This document shows, piece by piece, positions 25,063 to 33,729 of a stretch of DNA of 64,000 nt (within the stretch, counting starts at the first letter, position 1; each line of letters opens with the position of its first letter). The notes beneath the pieces were generated by a model. That model saw only the letters and a list, made by a program, of their open reading frames with translations. It ran no database searches and had not been told where the DNA came from. The translations under genes and the position numbers were made by a program. Origin of the DNA: Phycicoccus duodecadis (lineage in GTDB: Bacteria > Actinomycetota > Actinomycetes > Actinomycetales > Dermatophilaceae); contig NZ_PJNE01000001.1 in the NCBI RefSeq assembly GCF_002846495.1, forward strand, positions 1,922,001 to 1,986,000, given 5' to 3'.

Positions 25063-26517
25063 ATGGACAGGGGGCGGCTCAGCAGGCGTATCGCGGCCGC
25101 GCGTGCGGAGGTCGCGGCGCTGGGGCGTGCGCTGGCCGAGCACGGTCGCGGGCTGGATGCCGTGGAGTGTTACGAGCTCGCCGGTGAGCTCCAAGGGGTG
25201 GTGAACGCCGCCGAGGGGGCCCAGGGTGTGGCGGCCGCGTTGGGGGCGCGGGTCGAGGTCCGGCTCTCGGGTGACGGGCCCGTCGAGCGGGTCCACCCGG
25301 TGGGGTACGTCGACCAGATGGCGCCCAGCCTCGTCGCTCTCGAAGCGGGCCTGACGGAGGGGCTGGCCGGGCGGAAGGTCCACCTCGGCGCAGCCCTCGG
25401 TGAGCGGTTCCCCCGGGTCCGTGACCGGGTCCTGGCCGGTGACGTGGCGGCCGCGACGGCCCACAAGGTGGTCGACGCGTGCGCGGGGCTGGACGTCGTG
25501 GCGTGCGGTCGGGTCGATGCCGAGGTGTCGGGACGGTTGGCCGACCTGGACCCGGCGCAGGTGACCGCGCACGTCCGCCGCGTCGCGACGCGGGTGGCGG
25601 CCGACCAGGTCGCCGCGCAGGTCGCGAAGACCCGCCGCACCCGGACGGTGGAGGTGCGGCCCGGGCCGGACGGCCTGACCGACGTGTACGCCCTCCTCCC
25701 CACCGCGACCGTGGCCGCGGCCTGGGCGGCGACCGAGCAGCTCGCCGGGGAGTACCGGCAGATCGACGACACCCTCACCCTGTCCGAGGCGCGGGCCGAT
25801 GCGTTCGGGGACCTGCTCCTGCGCAACGTGACGGTCAGTGCCTCGGTCACCCTCGGGGTGCCGGTGGTCACCGACCGCCCAGCGCCCGAACCCGCAACCG
25901 TCGAGACCATCGAGGTCCCCTGGGCCGACGACGACACCGTCATCGACGCCTACACCGGGGAAGAGACCCGCTTCGGCGACCTCCCGCCGGAGGCGCAGCG
26001 GCTGTTCGAGACCACCACGATGACCGTCGACCCAGACCCGGGACCGGTGCTCATGGCCCAAGTCACGCCCGGGTTCGCCGTGTCCGGCACCCAGCTCGCG
26101 GGCCTCGGCTGGGTCGACGCCGCCACCGTCGCCAACCTGCTCAAGGTTCTCCCCCTGGACGTCACGCGGGCCGTGCTCGACGCCGAGACCGGCACGCTGG
26201 CGTCCCTGACCACCAGCGCCTACCGACCGAACAAGGCCATGCGCGACTTCGTGGCCACCCGCGACGGGACCTGCCGGATGTGGGGGTGCTTGAGACGCGC
26301 CGAGTACACCGACCTCGACCACACCAGACCCTGGCCCGAGGGCGTCACCTCACCGACCGACCTGGCATGCCTCTGCCGGCGGCACCACCGGCTGAAGCAA
26401 CAAGGCCGCTGGCGACCCCGGCTCGACCCCGACGGCACCCTCACCTGGACCTCGCCCTCCGGCACGCGCCGCGTCACCGAACCCACCCACCGCATCCACC
26501 CACCGCCGTCGTTCTGA
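25063..26517 (+). CDS. DUF222 / HNH endonuclease protein (13E12 repeat family)
   Basis: A 484-residue protein. Residues 30-350 make the DUF222 (13E12) region. Residues 385-440 carry an HNH nuclease-like motif: CRMWGCLRRAEYTDLDHT, PWPEGVTSPTDL and CRRHHRLKQQG, with two Cys and several His that fit a zinc-stabilised beta-beta-alpha metal fold. These genes occur in many copies in actinobacterial genomes and behave like a repeat family; the function is not known. I chose ATG 25063 over ATG 25042 because the -10 box lies directly before it. Inverted repeats precede it, and a short ACCGCCG/CGGCGGT hairpin spans its stop. Confidence 0.88.
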   Translation: MDRGRLSRRIAAARAEVAALGRALAEHGRGLDAVECYELAGELQGVVNAAEGAQGVAAALGARVEVRLSGDGPVERVHPVGYVDQMAPSLVALEAGLTEGLAGRKVHLGAALGERFPRVRDRVLAGDVAAATAHKVVDACAGLDVVACGRVDAEVSGRLADLDPAQVTAHVRRVATRVAADQVAAQVAKTRRTRTVEVRPGPDGLTDVYALLPTATVAAAWAATEQLAGEYRQIDDTLTLSEARADAFGDLLLRNVTVSASVTLGVPVVTDRPAPEPATVETIEVPWADDDTVIDAYTGEETRFGDLPPEAQRLFETTTMTVDPDPGPVLMAQVTPGFAVSGTQLAGLGWVDAATVANLLKVLPLDVTRAVLDAETGTLASLTTSAYRPNKAMRDFVATRDGTCRMWGCLRRAEYTDLDHTRPWPEGVTSPTDLACLCRRHHRLKQQGRWRPRLDPDGTLTWTSPSGTRRVTEPTHRIHPPPSF

Positions 26518-26527
26518 GGCCGGCGGT
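26502..26527. terminator. Small hairpin across the DUF222/HNH stop
   Basis: ACCGCCG (26502-26508) pairs with CGGCGGT (26521-26527) across the stop codon at 26515-26517. It is weak and lacks a T-run. Confidence 0.3.
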
Positions 26528-26557
26528 CACCGGCTCGGCCCGCCGCACCCCGGCCAC

Positions 26558-26563
26558 TAGGGT
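26558..26563 (+). promoter_or_regulatory. -10 box TAGGGT of DUF5926 gene
   Basis: TANNNT hexamer 7 bases before the ATG at 26571. Confidence 0.45.
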
Positions 26564-26570
26564 GGCGCGC

Positions 26571-27458
26571 ATGGGTAAGGCCTCCCGACGTCCGCGCGCA
26601 GAGCGCGCCTCCCGCCCCGCGCGCCCGAAGCCGGCGCCGTTCGAGCCTCGGCCGTTCCAGGGGCTCCCGAACGAGACCGACTGGGTCGCGATGCGCGAGA
26701 TCCTCCCCGCCGCGACCGCCGTCGTGACCATCGCCTCCGAGCACGTGCCCGACGGCGCGCCCGCGGTCGCCACCGTCGCCACCGTGCTGCCGATGGCGTG
26801 GCCGGCGCTGCACCGCACCGACGGCACCGTGCTCGTCGGCACCCAGTCCGGCGGCACCAGCGGCGACGCGTCGCGCGACCTCGCGGCCCAGCTCCTGGCG
26901 GCGCTGGCCGCCGACCAGGGGGTGCCGATCACCGCCATCCCGCCGGTCACCGCCGACAGCCCGCGCCTGCAGGACGTGCTCGCGCCCGACAGCACCTTCG
27001 AGCTGACCCTGCACGAGGGCTTCGACTTCTGGGTCGACGACCAGGAGCTCGAGGGCGACGCCAAGGAGTCCCTCGAGCGGGCCAACGCCTCCATCGTCCC
27101 CACCGTCGCCCTGACCGCCCTGCCCTCGGCCTACTGGGTGCGCATCGGCGAGCGGGCCCACATCCGCCTCGTCCTGCCCGACGACGAGGACCCCGCCACC
27201 GACGCCCTGGCCCGCCTGCACGCCGCCGGCGACGACGGGCTCGGCGAGGGCACCCGCCTGCTCGGGGCCTTCCGCACCAGCGGCCTGCTCGTCCCGGTCT
27301 GGGACCTCGACCCCACCCTCGAGGCCGCTGACCACGAGGACGCGCTCGCCGCCTGGGGCACCCGCTACGCCGCGGCCCTGGCCGCCCCCGAGCCCCTCAC
27401 CGCCGACGAGCGCCGCGCTCGGGCGGGGCTGCTGAGCCGCCAGGTCACGCTCCGCTGA
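26571..27458 (+). CDS. DUF5926 family protein
   Basis: A 295-residue cytoplasmic protein of unknown function, common in actinobacteria. The first 25 residues are basic (GKASRRPRAERASRPARPK). The rest is acidic with two similar alpha/beta halves, a FDFWVDD segment near the middle and WDLDPTLEA near the end. No catalytic signature is evident. Its stop overlaps the ATG of the GT2 gene by one base (TGATG), so it leads the envelope-type cluster. Confidence 0.8.
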   Translation: MGKASRRPRAERASRPARPKPAPFEPRPFQGLPNETDWVAMREILPAATAVVTIASEHVPDGAPAVATVATVLPMAWPALHRTDGTVLVGTQSGGTSGDASRDLAAQLLAALAADQGVPITAIPPVTADSPRLQDVLAPDSTFELTLHEGFDFWVDDQELEGDAKESLERANASIVPTVALTALPSAYWVRIGERAHIRLVLPDDEDPATDALARLHAAGDDGLGEGTRLLGAFRTSGLLVPVWDLDPTLEAADHEDALAAWGTRYAAALAAPEPLTADERRARAGLLSRQVTLR

Positions 27459-28198
27459 TGGGCGCGCCGGCGGCCACGGTCGCGGCCGTCGTCCCGTGCA
27501 AGGACGAGGCCGACCGCATCGGCGAGACCGTCGCGGCCGTCCTGGGCCTGCCCGAGGTGGGGCGGGTCGTGGTGGTCGACGACGGGAGCACCGACGACAC
27601 GGCCACGGTCGCCGCCGCGGCGGGGGCCGAGGTCGTCCGCCACGCTCGCAACCGCGGGAAGGCCGCGGCCCTCGAGACCGGCATCCGGCACGTGCGCGAG
27701 CTCGAGCGGGGCGAGGTGGCCCGCGACCCCGCCGCCCGGCCGGCCGCGCTGCTGTTCGTCGACGGCGACCTGCGCTCCACCGCCGCCAACCTCGGGGTCC
27801 TGGTCGGCCCGGTACTGGCCGGCGAGGCCTCGATGACCGTCGCCACCCTGCCGGCCCAGATCACCGCCGGGGGCGGGCGCGGCCTGGTCGTGGGCCTGGC
27901 GCGCCGCGGCATCCAGCGCCTCACCGGCTTCCGGGCGGTGCAGCCCCTCTCGGGGATGCGGTGCCTCTCACCCGCCGCCGTGGCCGCGGCCAGCCCCCTT
28001 GCCCGCGGCTGGGGCGTCGAGACCGCCATGACCGTCGACGTCCTGCGGGCCGGCCTCACCGTGCTCGAGGTGCCGTGCGAGCTCCAGCACCGGGTGAGCG
28101 GCTCCGACTGGCGCGGCCAGCTGCACCGCGCCGAGCAGTACCGCGACGTGTGGCTCGCCCTCGTCCGGCGCGGCTGGCGACCGTGGCAGCGGGGCTGA
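27458..28198 (+). CDS. Family 2 glycosyltransferase
   Basis: GT-A fold glycosyltransferase of 246 residues without membrane helices. Nucleotide-sugar motifs are VPCKDEADRIGETV, VVDDGSTDDT and the DxD-like FVDGDLR near residue 107. A product-side LSGMRCL segment and a late ED/GWGVETAMTVD motif resemble dolichol-phosphate mannose or glucosyl-3-phosphoglycerate synthase-like enzymes. It is coupled to DUF5926 and the following membrane protein, which suggests it supplies or builds a lipid-linked sugar for the envelope. Confidence 0.87.
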   Translation: MGAPAATVAAVVPCKDEADRIGETVAAVLGLPEVGRVVVVDDGSTDDTATVAAAAGAEVVRHARNRGKAAALETGIRHVRELERGEVARDPAARPAALLFVDGDLRSTAANLGVLVGPVLAGEASMTVATLPAQITAGGGRGLVVGLARRGIQRLTGFRAVQPLSGMRCLSPAAVAAASPLARGWGVETAMTVDVLRAGLTVLEVPCELQHRVSGSDWRGQLHRAEQYRDVWLALVRRGWRPWQRG

Positions 28199-28206
28199 GC
28201 CGGCCC

Positions 28207-29754
28207 GTGCGCACCGGGGGGTGCGGGGGGCGCGGGGAGCACGGGCGGCGCGGGCTGCTCGCCGCGTCCGTCGTCCTGCTGCTCCTCGTGGGCCTCAGCC
28301 GCGCCAACGCCGCCCAGCCCGACCTGCTCCCCCGAGGCTGGGCCCCCGGCCCGCTGCTGCCGGTCACCCTCGACCCGGCCGTCGTCACCGGCGTCCTCTG
28401 GGGCGCCTACCTCCTGGGGGCGGCCGCCGTGCTGCTCGGCCTGCGCCGCCGCGTCCGGCCCCTGCGCGACTGGCGGGTGCCGGGGCTGCTGGCCGTGGCC
28501 GCGCTGCTCACCGCCCCCTTCGGCTCAGCCGACCACATCAGCTACGTCGCGTACGGCCGCATCCTGGTCGGCGGCGGGGACCCGTGGGTCGAGTCGCCGA
28601 TCTCCTGGGCCGGGGGCACCGACCCCGTCACCAGCCGCGTCGAGGCCCCCTGGACCGAGGAGCCGAGCATCTACGGACCGGCGGCGACCCTCCTGCACGG
28701 CCTGTCGGCGTGGGCCGGGGGGCCGTCGCTGCGCCAGGAGGTCTGGGTCTGGCAGCTGCTCGTCGTCCTCGCCTGGCTCGCCACCCGGTGGGCGCTGCGG
28801 GCCGCCCTCCCCCCGGAGCAGCACGGCCGCGTCGACGTCGCCTGGACCCTCAACCCGCTCGTCCTCGGCCTCGGGGTGCTGGGAGCGCACGTCGACGTCG
28901 TGGCCACGGCCTTCGTCGTGGTGGCCGTGGCCGTGGCCGTGCGCTCCGCCGGCCCCCGCGGCGCCGCCCTGGCCGGCGCCCTGCTCGGCCTCGGTGCCGC
29001 CACCAAGATCACCTACGGGGTGGGCCTCGTGGCCCTGGCCGCCGCCTGCTGGCTGACCCGCGGCGACGACCCGGGCGGCCGCAGCGCCCGGCGCCGCATC
29101 CGCGGGATGCTGGCGGGCTTCGTCGTCGTCATGGCCGCGCTCCAGGTCTGGGCCGGACCCCACGTCTACGACCAGCTGCTGCGTTCGCGCCAGGCCGTCT
29201 CGCTCGCCACGCCCTGGCGCCTGCTCCTCGAGACCCTGCGCCCGGTGCTCGGCAACGGCGGCACCCGCGTGCTGATCTCGGTCGGGGCCGCCCTGCTGGC
29301 CGTCGTCCTCGCCGCCCTGCTGCTGCGGGCGTCCCGCCCCGCCGGGCCCGACGAGACCCTCCGGGCCGGACGGCTCGCCCCCACCGCGCTGTGGCTGCTG
29401 ACCGGGCTCCAGCTCGCCTACGTCCTGGTCGCGCCCTACTCGCTGCCCTGGTACGACGTGCTGGTCTGGGCGGCGCTGCCCGGGGTGGCCGGCGCGGTGC
29501 CGGCCGTCGTCGACCTGGCCGCGGTGGCCCGCACCACGGTGGCCGCCCTGGCCTACGTCCCCGGCCGGGTGCTGGGGATGACCCCCGGCGTCGAGGCGCT
29601 GACCCTGGGGTTCCGGCGCGCGGTGGCGCCGTGGCTGGTGCTGACCCTCTGGGTCGCCGTGCTCAGCGTGCTCGGCGGGCGCGGCGCCCGGCCCGCGTGG
29701 GGGCGACGGCCCGCGCCTCCCCGAGCACGAACGCCACGACCACCGACACGATGA
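28207..29754 (+). CDS. Polytopic membrane glycosyltransferase, MptB-like
   Basis: A 515-residue protein with about 12 membrane helices. A GSADHISYVAYGRILVGGG loop after the second helix holds the acidic residue expected at the donor site of GT-C enzymes, and a conserved segment (DPVTSRVEAPW, SIYGPAATL) follows. This matches polyprenol-phosphate-mannose-dependent alpha-mannosyltransferases at a general level. An alternative GTG at 28183 overlaps the GT2 gene. The last 30 residues are Arg/Pro-rich and overlap the convergent gene by 92 bases. Substrate is not determined. Confidence 0.78.
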   Translation: MRTGGCGGRGEHGRRGLLAASVVLLLLVGLSRANAAQPDLLPRGWAPGPLLPVTLDPAVVTGVLWGAYLLGAAAVLLGLRRRVRPLRDWRVPGLLAVAALLTAPFGSADHISYVAYGRILVGGGDPWVESPISWAGGTDPVTSRVEAPWTEEPSIYGPAATLLHGLSAWAGGPSLRQEVWVWQLLVVLAWLATRWALRAALPPEQHGRVDVAWTLNPLVLGLGVLGAHVDVVATAFVVVAVAVAVRSAGPRGAALAGALLGLGAATKITYGVGLVALAAACWLTRGDDPGGRSARRRIRGMLAGFVVVMAALQVWAGPHVYDQLLRSRQAVSLATPWRLLLETLRPVLGNGGTRVLISVGAALLAVVLAALLLRASRPAGPDETLRAGRLAPTALWLLTGLQLAYVLVAPYSLPWYDVLVWAALPGVAGAVPAVVDLAAVARTTVAALAYVPGRVLGMTPGVEALTLGFRRAVAPWLVLTLWVAVLSVLGGRGARPAWGRRPAPPRARTPRPPTR

Positions 29755-31873
29755 GGGGTGCCGCGAGGCTGGCCCCCACCGCCGGGATCGACACCCCGGA
29801 GTCGTTGACCAGGAAGCCGATGGTCAGCATCATCACCAGCGCGACCAGGCCCGGGCGCAGGGTCGGCGCCGTGGCGGACCAGCGCGACAGCCTCCGCGAG
29901 CCCCACGACGTCGGGCGCGCCAGCAGCACGATCGCCACCAGCAGAGCCAGCGGCACCAGGAGGTTCAGCGGCAGGTCGGCCGTCAGCAGGTCGTAGTTCT
30001 GCTGCGCCTTGCGCACCACGATGTCGTCGGCGGTCCCGTCGAGCATCGCCTGCACGAAGCGCCCCAGGTGGCTGCGCGCGGCCGGGGCCCGGAGCCAGTC
30101 GAGCCCCGCGACCACGAGGAACAGGCCGACCACCCCGGCCACGACGAGCGCACCGCGCTTCCAGGTGAGCCGGATGCCCAGCACGGCCAGCACGAGGTAG
30201 ACGACGGCCGGCACCAGGGCCGGCGGCCCACCGCCGTCGGCGCCCCAGAACGGTGCGCCGTCGACGACCACCGCGAAGGCGCCGAGGACGCCCACCGCCA
30301 CCGCCGCGGCCGTGCGCGCGCCGCGCGCCACCAGCACCGACGACACGGCGGTGGCGAGCAGGACGGTCGCCGTGCCGTAGAGCCCGAAGGTGGGGTTGCC
30401 CATCCCGTAGAACCGCCCGCCCACCACCGGCTGCAGCCCCATCAGCGACGACAGCTGGAGCCGGCTGCCGGTCATGACGTCGACGCTGAGCACCGCGATG
30501 GTCACCGCCGACACGAACGCCAACGGCCCGAGGGGGCGGTGCCCCCAGGGCCCGCGCAGGGCGACGGTGCTGATCACGGCCGCGAACACCAGCACGGCCG
30601 CCACCACCGACACCATCTCGACGGGGAAGCGCCACCACGGCGTGAGGTTGGCCAGGAACGTCGACACCGGGATGCTCGCGGCCACCACCGCGAAGGTCCG
30701 GACCCGGCCGAGGAGGCGGATGCGGCCCTCATCCGACCCGAGGCGGCGCGTCCAGACCACGAGCGCGAGCAGGTAGACCACCAGCTGGCCGTACGAGAAC
30801 ACCTGGAAGAACGGCTCGACCAGGTCGTGCACGTCGTGGCTGGACTCGTCGAGGTCGCGCAGCGTCTGGAGCCGCTCCCGGGCCCGCCGCTCGGAGTTGT
30901 CGGGCGCGGGGTCCGACCGCAACGGGGACCCCTGGATGGCGTCGGGCACCGCGACGCCGACGCCCGCGAGGACGGTGGCGGTCAGGTCGGAGGTCTGGGC
31001 CAGCCCGAGCTGGCGCGTCGAGCCCGACCGCAGCATCCCGGGGCCGAAGTGCGGCCCGCGCGCCACCACCATGCGCAAGCGCTCCGAACGCCCCGCGTCG
31101 CCCAGGCTCGCCACCACGAAGTCGGCGCCGTTGGGGCCCGCGGCGATGACCGCCCCGATGCGGGCGTCGATGTCGCGCACCTGCTGCGCCCGCGACCCGC
31201 TGGGCGCCTCGCCCGCGGTCTGGGCGCCCGGGTCGCGCACCACCCCCACGTCGACCAGCGTGACGGGGCAGGCGTTGAGGTCGACCAGCAGGTCCTCGGG
31301 CGCGAGCTCGCTCCACTGCTGGAGGCGGCCGTCGGGCAGGGCGCCCCCGGCCGCGGCGTAGGGCCCGAGCGAGCGGACGCAGAGCCCGGCGTCGGTGACC
31401 TGCCGGGCCAGCAGCCCCAGGCGGGAGTCGAACCGCTCGTCGCGCGCGGCCCGCAGGTAGGCCGGCCACTGGGCGACCCGCCCGTCGACGACGCTCGGCG
31501 GTCCGGGGCACGCGCGGTCGGCGGGGTCCGCGGCGCTGCCGGGGCGCGGGGCGGCGGCCCGACCACCGGCCGACACGCCCAGCCACCCGTCGACGGGGCA
31601 GGTGTCGGCGTACACCGAGCGCACCGACAGGGCGGCCGAGGAACCGTCCCGCAGCAGCAGCCAGAGGTTCGGCGTGCGCTGCTCGTCGACGTCGGACCAG
31701 CGGAGCCCGGCGGTGCCGATGAGCACCACCGCGCCCATCCGGTCGTCGGCGGCGGTCGAGGACCGCGCCCCGGACGCGCCCGGGGTGGCCGGCGACGCCC
31801 CGGCCACCGCGGCCGCGAGCCCCGCGAGCGAGACGACGAGGGCCAGGGCGACGGCCAGGGCTCTGCGGGTCAC
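29663..31873 (-). CDS. Membrane protein with phosphatase-like ectodomain
   Basis: A 736-residue protein. A signal-like segment (1-25) is followed by an extracytoplasmic domain of about 360 residues with an alkaline-phosphatase-like layout (MGAVVLIGTAGLRWSD, CPVDGWLGVSAGGRA, TVLAGVGVAVP). About ten membrane helices follow, with a conserved GRFYGMGNPTFGLYGTA segment. Metal ligands are not complete to my eye, so it may be non-catalytic or a transferase. The GTG at 31873 follows TACCCT by 7 bases. It faces the GT87 gene divergently and overlaps the mannosyltransferase gene end. Role is probably in envelope polymer assembly, as inference. Confidence 0.75.
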   Translation of the reverse strand: MTRRALAVALALVVSLAGLAAAVAGASPATPGASGARSSTAADDRMGAVVLIGTAGLRWSDVDEQRTPNLWLLLRDGSSAALSVRSVYADTCPVDGWLGVSAGGRAAAPRPGSAADPADRACPGPPSVVDGRVAQWPAYLRAARDERFDSRLGLLARQVTDAGLCVRSLGPYAAAGGALPDGRLQQWSELAPEDLLVDLNACPVTLVDVGVVRDPGAQTAGEAPSGSRAQQVRDIDARIGAVIAAGPNGADFVVASLGDAGRSERLRMVVARGPHFGPGMLRSGSTRQLGLAQTSDLTATVLAGVGVAVPDAIQGSPLRSDPAPDNSERRARERLQTLRDLDESSHDVHDLVEPFFQVFSYGQLVVYLLALVVWTRRLGSDEGRIRLLGRVRTFAVVAASIPVSTFLANLTPWWRFPVEMVSVVAAVLVFAAVISTVALRGPWGHRPLGPLAFVSAVTIAVLSVDVMTGSRLQLSSLMGLQPVVGGRFYGMGNPTFGLYGTATVLLATAVSSVLVARGARTAAAVAVGVLGAFAVVVDGAPFWGADGGGPPALVPAVVYLVLAVLGIRLTWKRGALVVAGVVGLFLVVAGLDWLRAPAARSHLGRFVQAMLDGTADDIVVRKAQQNYDLLTADLPLNLLVPLALLVAIVLLARPTSWGSRRLSRWSATAPTLRPGLVALVMMLTIGFLVNDSGVSIPAVGASLAAPLIVSVVVAFVLGEARAVAPTRAGRRARRAR

Positions 31874-31880
31874 GCCGGAC

Positions 31881-31886
31881 AGGGTA
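31881..31886 (-). promoter_or_regulatory. -10 box TACCCT of the phosphatase-like gene
   Basis: TANNNT hexamer 7 bases before the GTG at 31873. The opposite promoter starts only 12 bases away. Confidence 0.45.
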
Positions 31887-31897
31887 CGTGGCGAGGT

Positions 31898-31903
31898 GAC
31901 AAT
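31898..31903 (+). promoter_or_regulatory. -10 box GACAAT of the GT87 gene
   Basis: GACAAT is 6 bases before the GTG at 31910. It is divergent from TACCCT at 31881-31886, so both leaderless promoters share a 36-base gap. Confidence 0.4.
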
Positions 31904-31909
31904 GGTCCT

Positions 31910-33175
31910 GTGAGCACCCCGACCCGACCCGTGCACCGGAGGCTGCTCCGGTACCGCTGGCCGCTCGCGGTGCTGGTCATCGCCCTGGCAGCGGCGCCGA
32001 CCGCCCTGCGCTACCTCGTGTTCTGGCCGTTGGACCAGTGGCAGGTCGACGTCCAGGTCTACCGCGACGCCGGTGTCTCGGTGCTCACCGGCCGCCCGGT
32101 CTACGCCACGCTCACCGAGGCCCCGCAGCTGCTGCCGTTCACCTACCCCCCGTTCGCGGCGCTGCTCTCGATCCCGCTGGCCCTGGTGCCGTTCGGCGTC
32201 GTCGGCTGGCTCTGGACCGCCCTCCAGGTCATCGCCACGGTCGCCATCACCTGGTACGCCGCCCACCGCCTCCTGTGGCGCACCGGGCCGTGGTGGCCGC
32301 TGGCCCTGGCGGTGCTGTCGGCGCCGATGCTCTGGCTGCATCCGGTCGGCGACGGCATCCGCTTCGGGCAGGTCAACGCCCTCATCGTGCTGGCCTGCCT
32401 CGTCGACCTGCGCGAGCCCCGGCCGCGCCTGGCCCGCTGGCTGCCGCCGGGCGCCTTCGTCGGGCTGGCCATGGCCGTCAAGCTGACGCCCGGGGTGTTC
32501 GTCATCCACTACCTGGTCACCCGGCGCTGGCGCGAGGCGGCCACCGCCGTCGCCACCGCGGCGCTGGTCACGATCGGGTCGGCGCTGGTACTGCCCCAGG
32601 CCTCGGTCGCGTTCTGGCTGGGGGCCCTCCAGGACAGCGACCGGCTGGGCCCCAACGCCGGGACAGCGAACCAGTCGATGCGGGGGTTCCTGCTGCGGAT
32701 GGGTCTCGACGGCACCGCCGGCGGCGTGCTCTGGCTGGTGCTAGTGGCGGTCGTCGGCGTCCTCGGCTTCGGCCTGGCCCGCCGGCTCGACCGCCGCGGC
32801 GACACCGTCGCCGTGGTGGCCGTGGTCGGGCTGCTGGCCTGCCTGCTCTCGCCGGTCGCCTGGGTGCACCACTACCACTGGGTCGTCGTCGTGGTGTTCG
32901 CGCTGCTGGGTCCCGATCCGTGGCGCGACCGGCGGCGGCTGTGGGCCGGGGCGGCCGTCACGGTGTTCTTCACGATGCGCCTGCCGTGGTGGGGGATCGA
33001 CTGGCTGGCGCAGCGCGACTGGCCCGAGTGGCCGGGCCGCATCCTGCAGAACGCCGACGTCTTCGGCGGCCTGGCCTGCCTGCTCCTGCTCTGGTGGGCC
33101 ACGCGGGTCCCGGACGCCGCCCCCGAGCGGGCCGCCGTCGAGCCCGCCGCCCGGCCGGCGGTGGCGGATGCCTGA
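31910..33175 (+). CDS. GT87 (DUF2029) mannosyltransferase-like membrane protein
   Basis: GT-C fold membrane protein of 421 residues with about 10 helices. The first loop has QWQVDVQVYRDAG, whose Asp pair is in the position of the catalytic site of polyprenol-phosphate-mannose-dependent enzymes (GT87, PimE-like). The TYPPFAALLSIPLALVPF and AMAVKLTPGVFVIH segments are family-typical. It probably transfers a mannose residue to an envelope glycan or lipid outside the membrane. The next gene starts inside its last codons, so they are coupled. Confidence 0.85.
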   Translation: MSTPTRPVHRRLLRYRWPLAVLVIALAAAPTALRYLVFWPLDQWQVDVQVYRDAGVSVLTGRPVYATLTEAPQLLPFTYPPFAALLSIPLALVPFGVVGWLWTALQVIATVAITWYAAHRLLWRTGPWWPLALAVLSAPMLWLHPVGDGIRFGQVNALIVLACLVDLREPRPRLARWLPPGAFVGLAMAVKLTPGVFVIHYLVTRRWREAATAVATAALVTIGSALVLPQASVAFWLGALQDSDRLGPNAGTANQSMRGFLLRMGLDGTAGGVLWLVLVAVVGVLGFGLARRLDRRGDTVAVVAVVGLLACLLSPVAWVHHYHWVVVVVFALLGPDPWRDRRRLWAGAAVTVFFTMRLPWWGIDWLAQRDWPEWPGRILQNADVFGGLACLLLLWWATRVPDAAPERAAVEPAARPAVADA

Positions 33176-33671
33176 CGAGGTGCACCCACCCCCGACGGCG
33201 CCGGGCACCGAGGTCGAGGTGCGCTCGCGCAGCGGGGTCGAGCTCGTGGTCGTGGCCGAGCGGGTGGGGCTGCCGTTCCGGGTGCGCCCCATGGCGCTGT
33301 CGGTCGTGACCGTGGTCCTCGTCATGGCGGTGCTGCTGGCCGTCACCCACGCCCGCGGCCCGGGCCCCGACCTCGGGGCGCTCCAGATCCTGGTCGACCT
33401 CGCGTTCGTGCTGGGGGTCTTCCTGGTCCACCGGGCCACCGCGGTGGTGCAGCGGTTCGCGGTGCGGGAGTGGTCGAGCGGCTGGAAGGTGGGGGTCGTC
33501 GCGCCGGACAGTGGCCGCGCGCCGCGGGGGCAGTGGGTGCTGCTCTCCGAGCGGCTGCCGGCCGGGGTCGACCCGCGCGACCGCCTCGACGAGCTGGTGG
33601 CCGAGGTGCGCTCGGGGGCCTTCGACGCCAACGTGAGGGTGCGCGGCATCCGGACGTCGCTGCGCCGCTGA
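33168..33671 (+). CDS. Hypothetical membrane protein
   Basis: A 167-residue protein that I do not recognise. Two membrane helices lie at about residues 42-62 and 70-92, with cytoplasmic ends inferred from charge. The N-terminal 35 residues look like a short beta-rich domain and the C-terminal part (WKVGVVAPDSG, DRLDELVAEVRSG) is soluble. It overlaps the GT87 stop by 8 bases, so it probably acts with that transferase. Confidence 0.72.
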   Translation: MPDEVHPPPTAPGTEVEVRSRSGVELVVVAERVGLPFRVRPMALSVVTVVLVMAVLLAVTHARGPGPDLGALQILVDLAFVLGVFLVHRATAVVQRFAVREWSSGWKVGVVAPDSGRAPRGQWVLLSERLPAGVDPRDRLDELVAEVRSGAFDANVRVRGIRTSLRR

Positions 33672-33717
33672 GCGGCCACCGCCCCTGGACGTGCCCGCCC
33701 GCGACCGCGTCCGGCCC

Positions 33718-33723
33718 TAGCCT
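33718..33723 (+). promoter_or_regulatory. -10 box TAGCCT of DUF4446-pheA
   Basis: TANNNT hexamer 6 bases before the GTG at 33730. Confidence 0.45.
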
Positions 33724-33729
33724 GATGCC

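Noticed and set aside
30068..31909. Upstream extension of the GT87 frame
   Set aside because: It runs through the convergent phosphatase-like gene and lacks the family sequence; the leaderless start at 31910 is a better fit.
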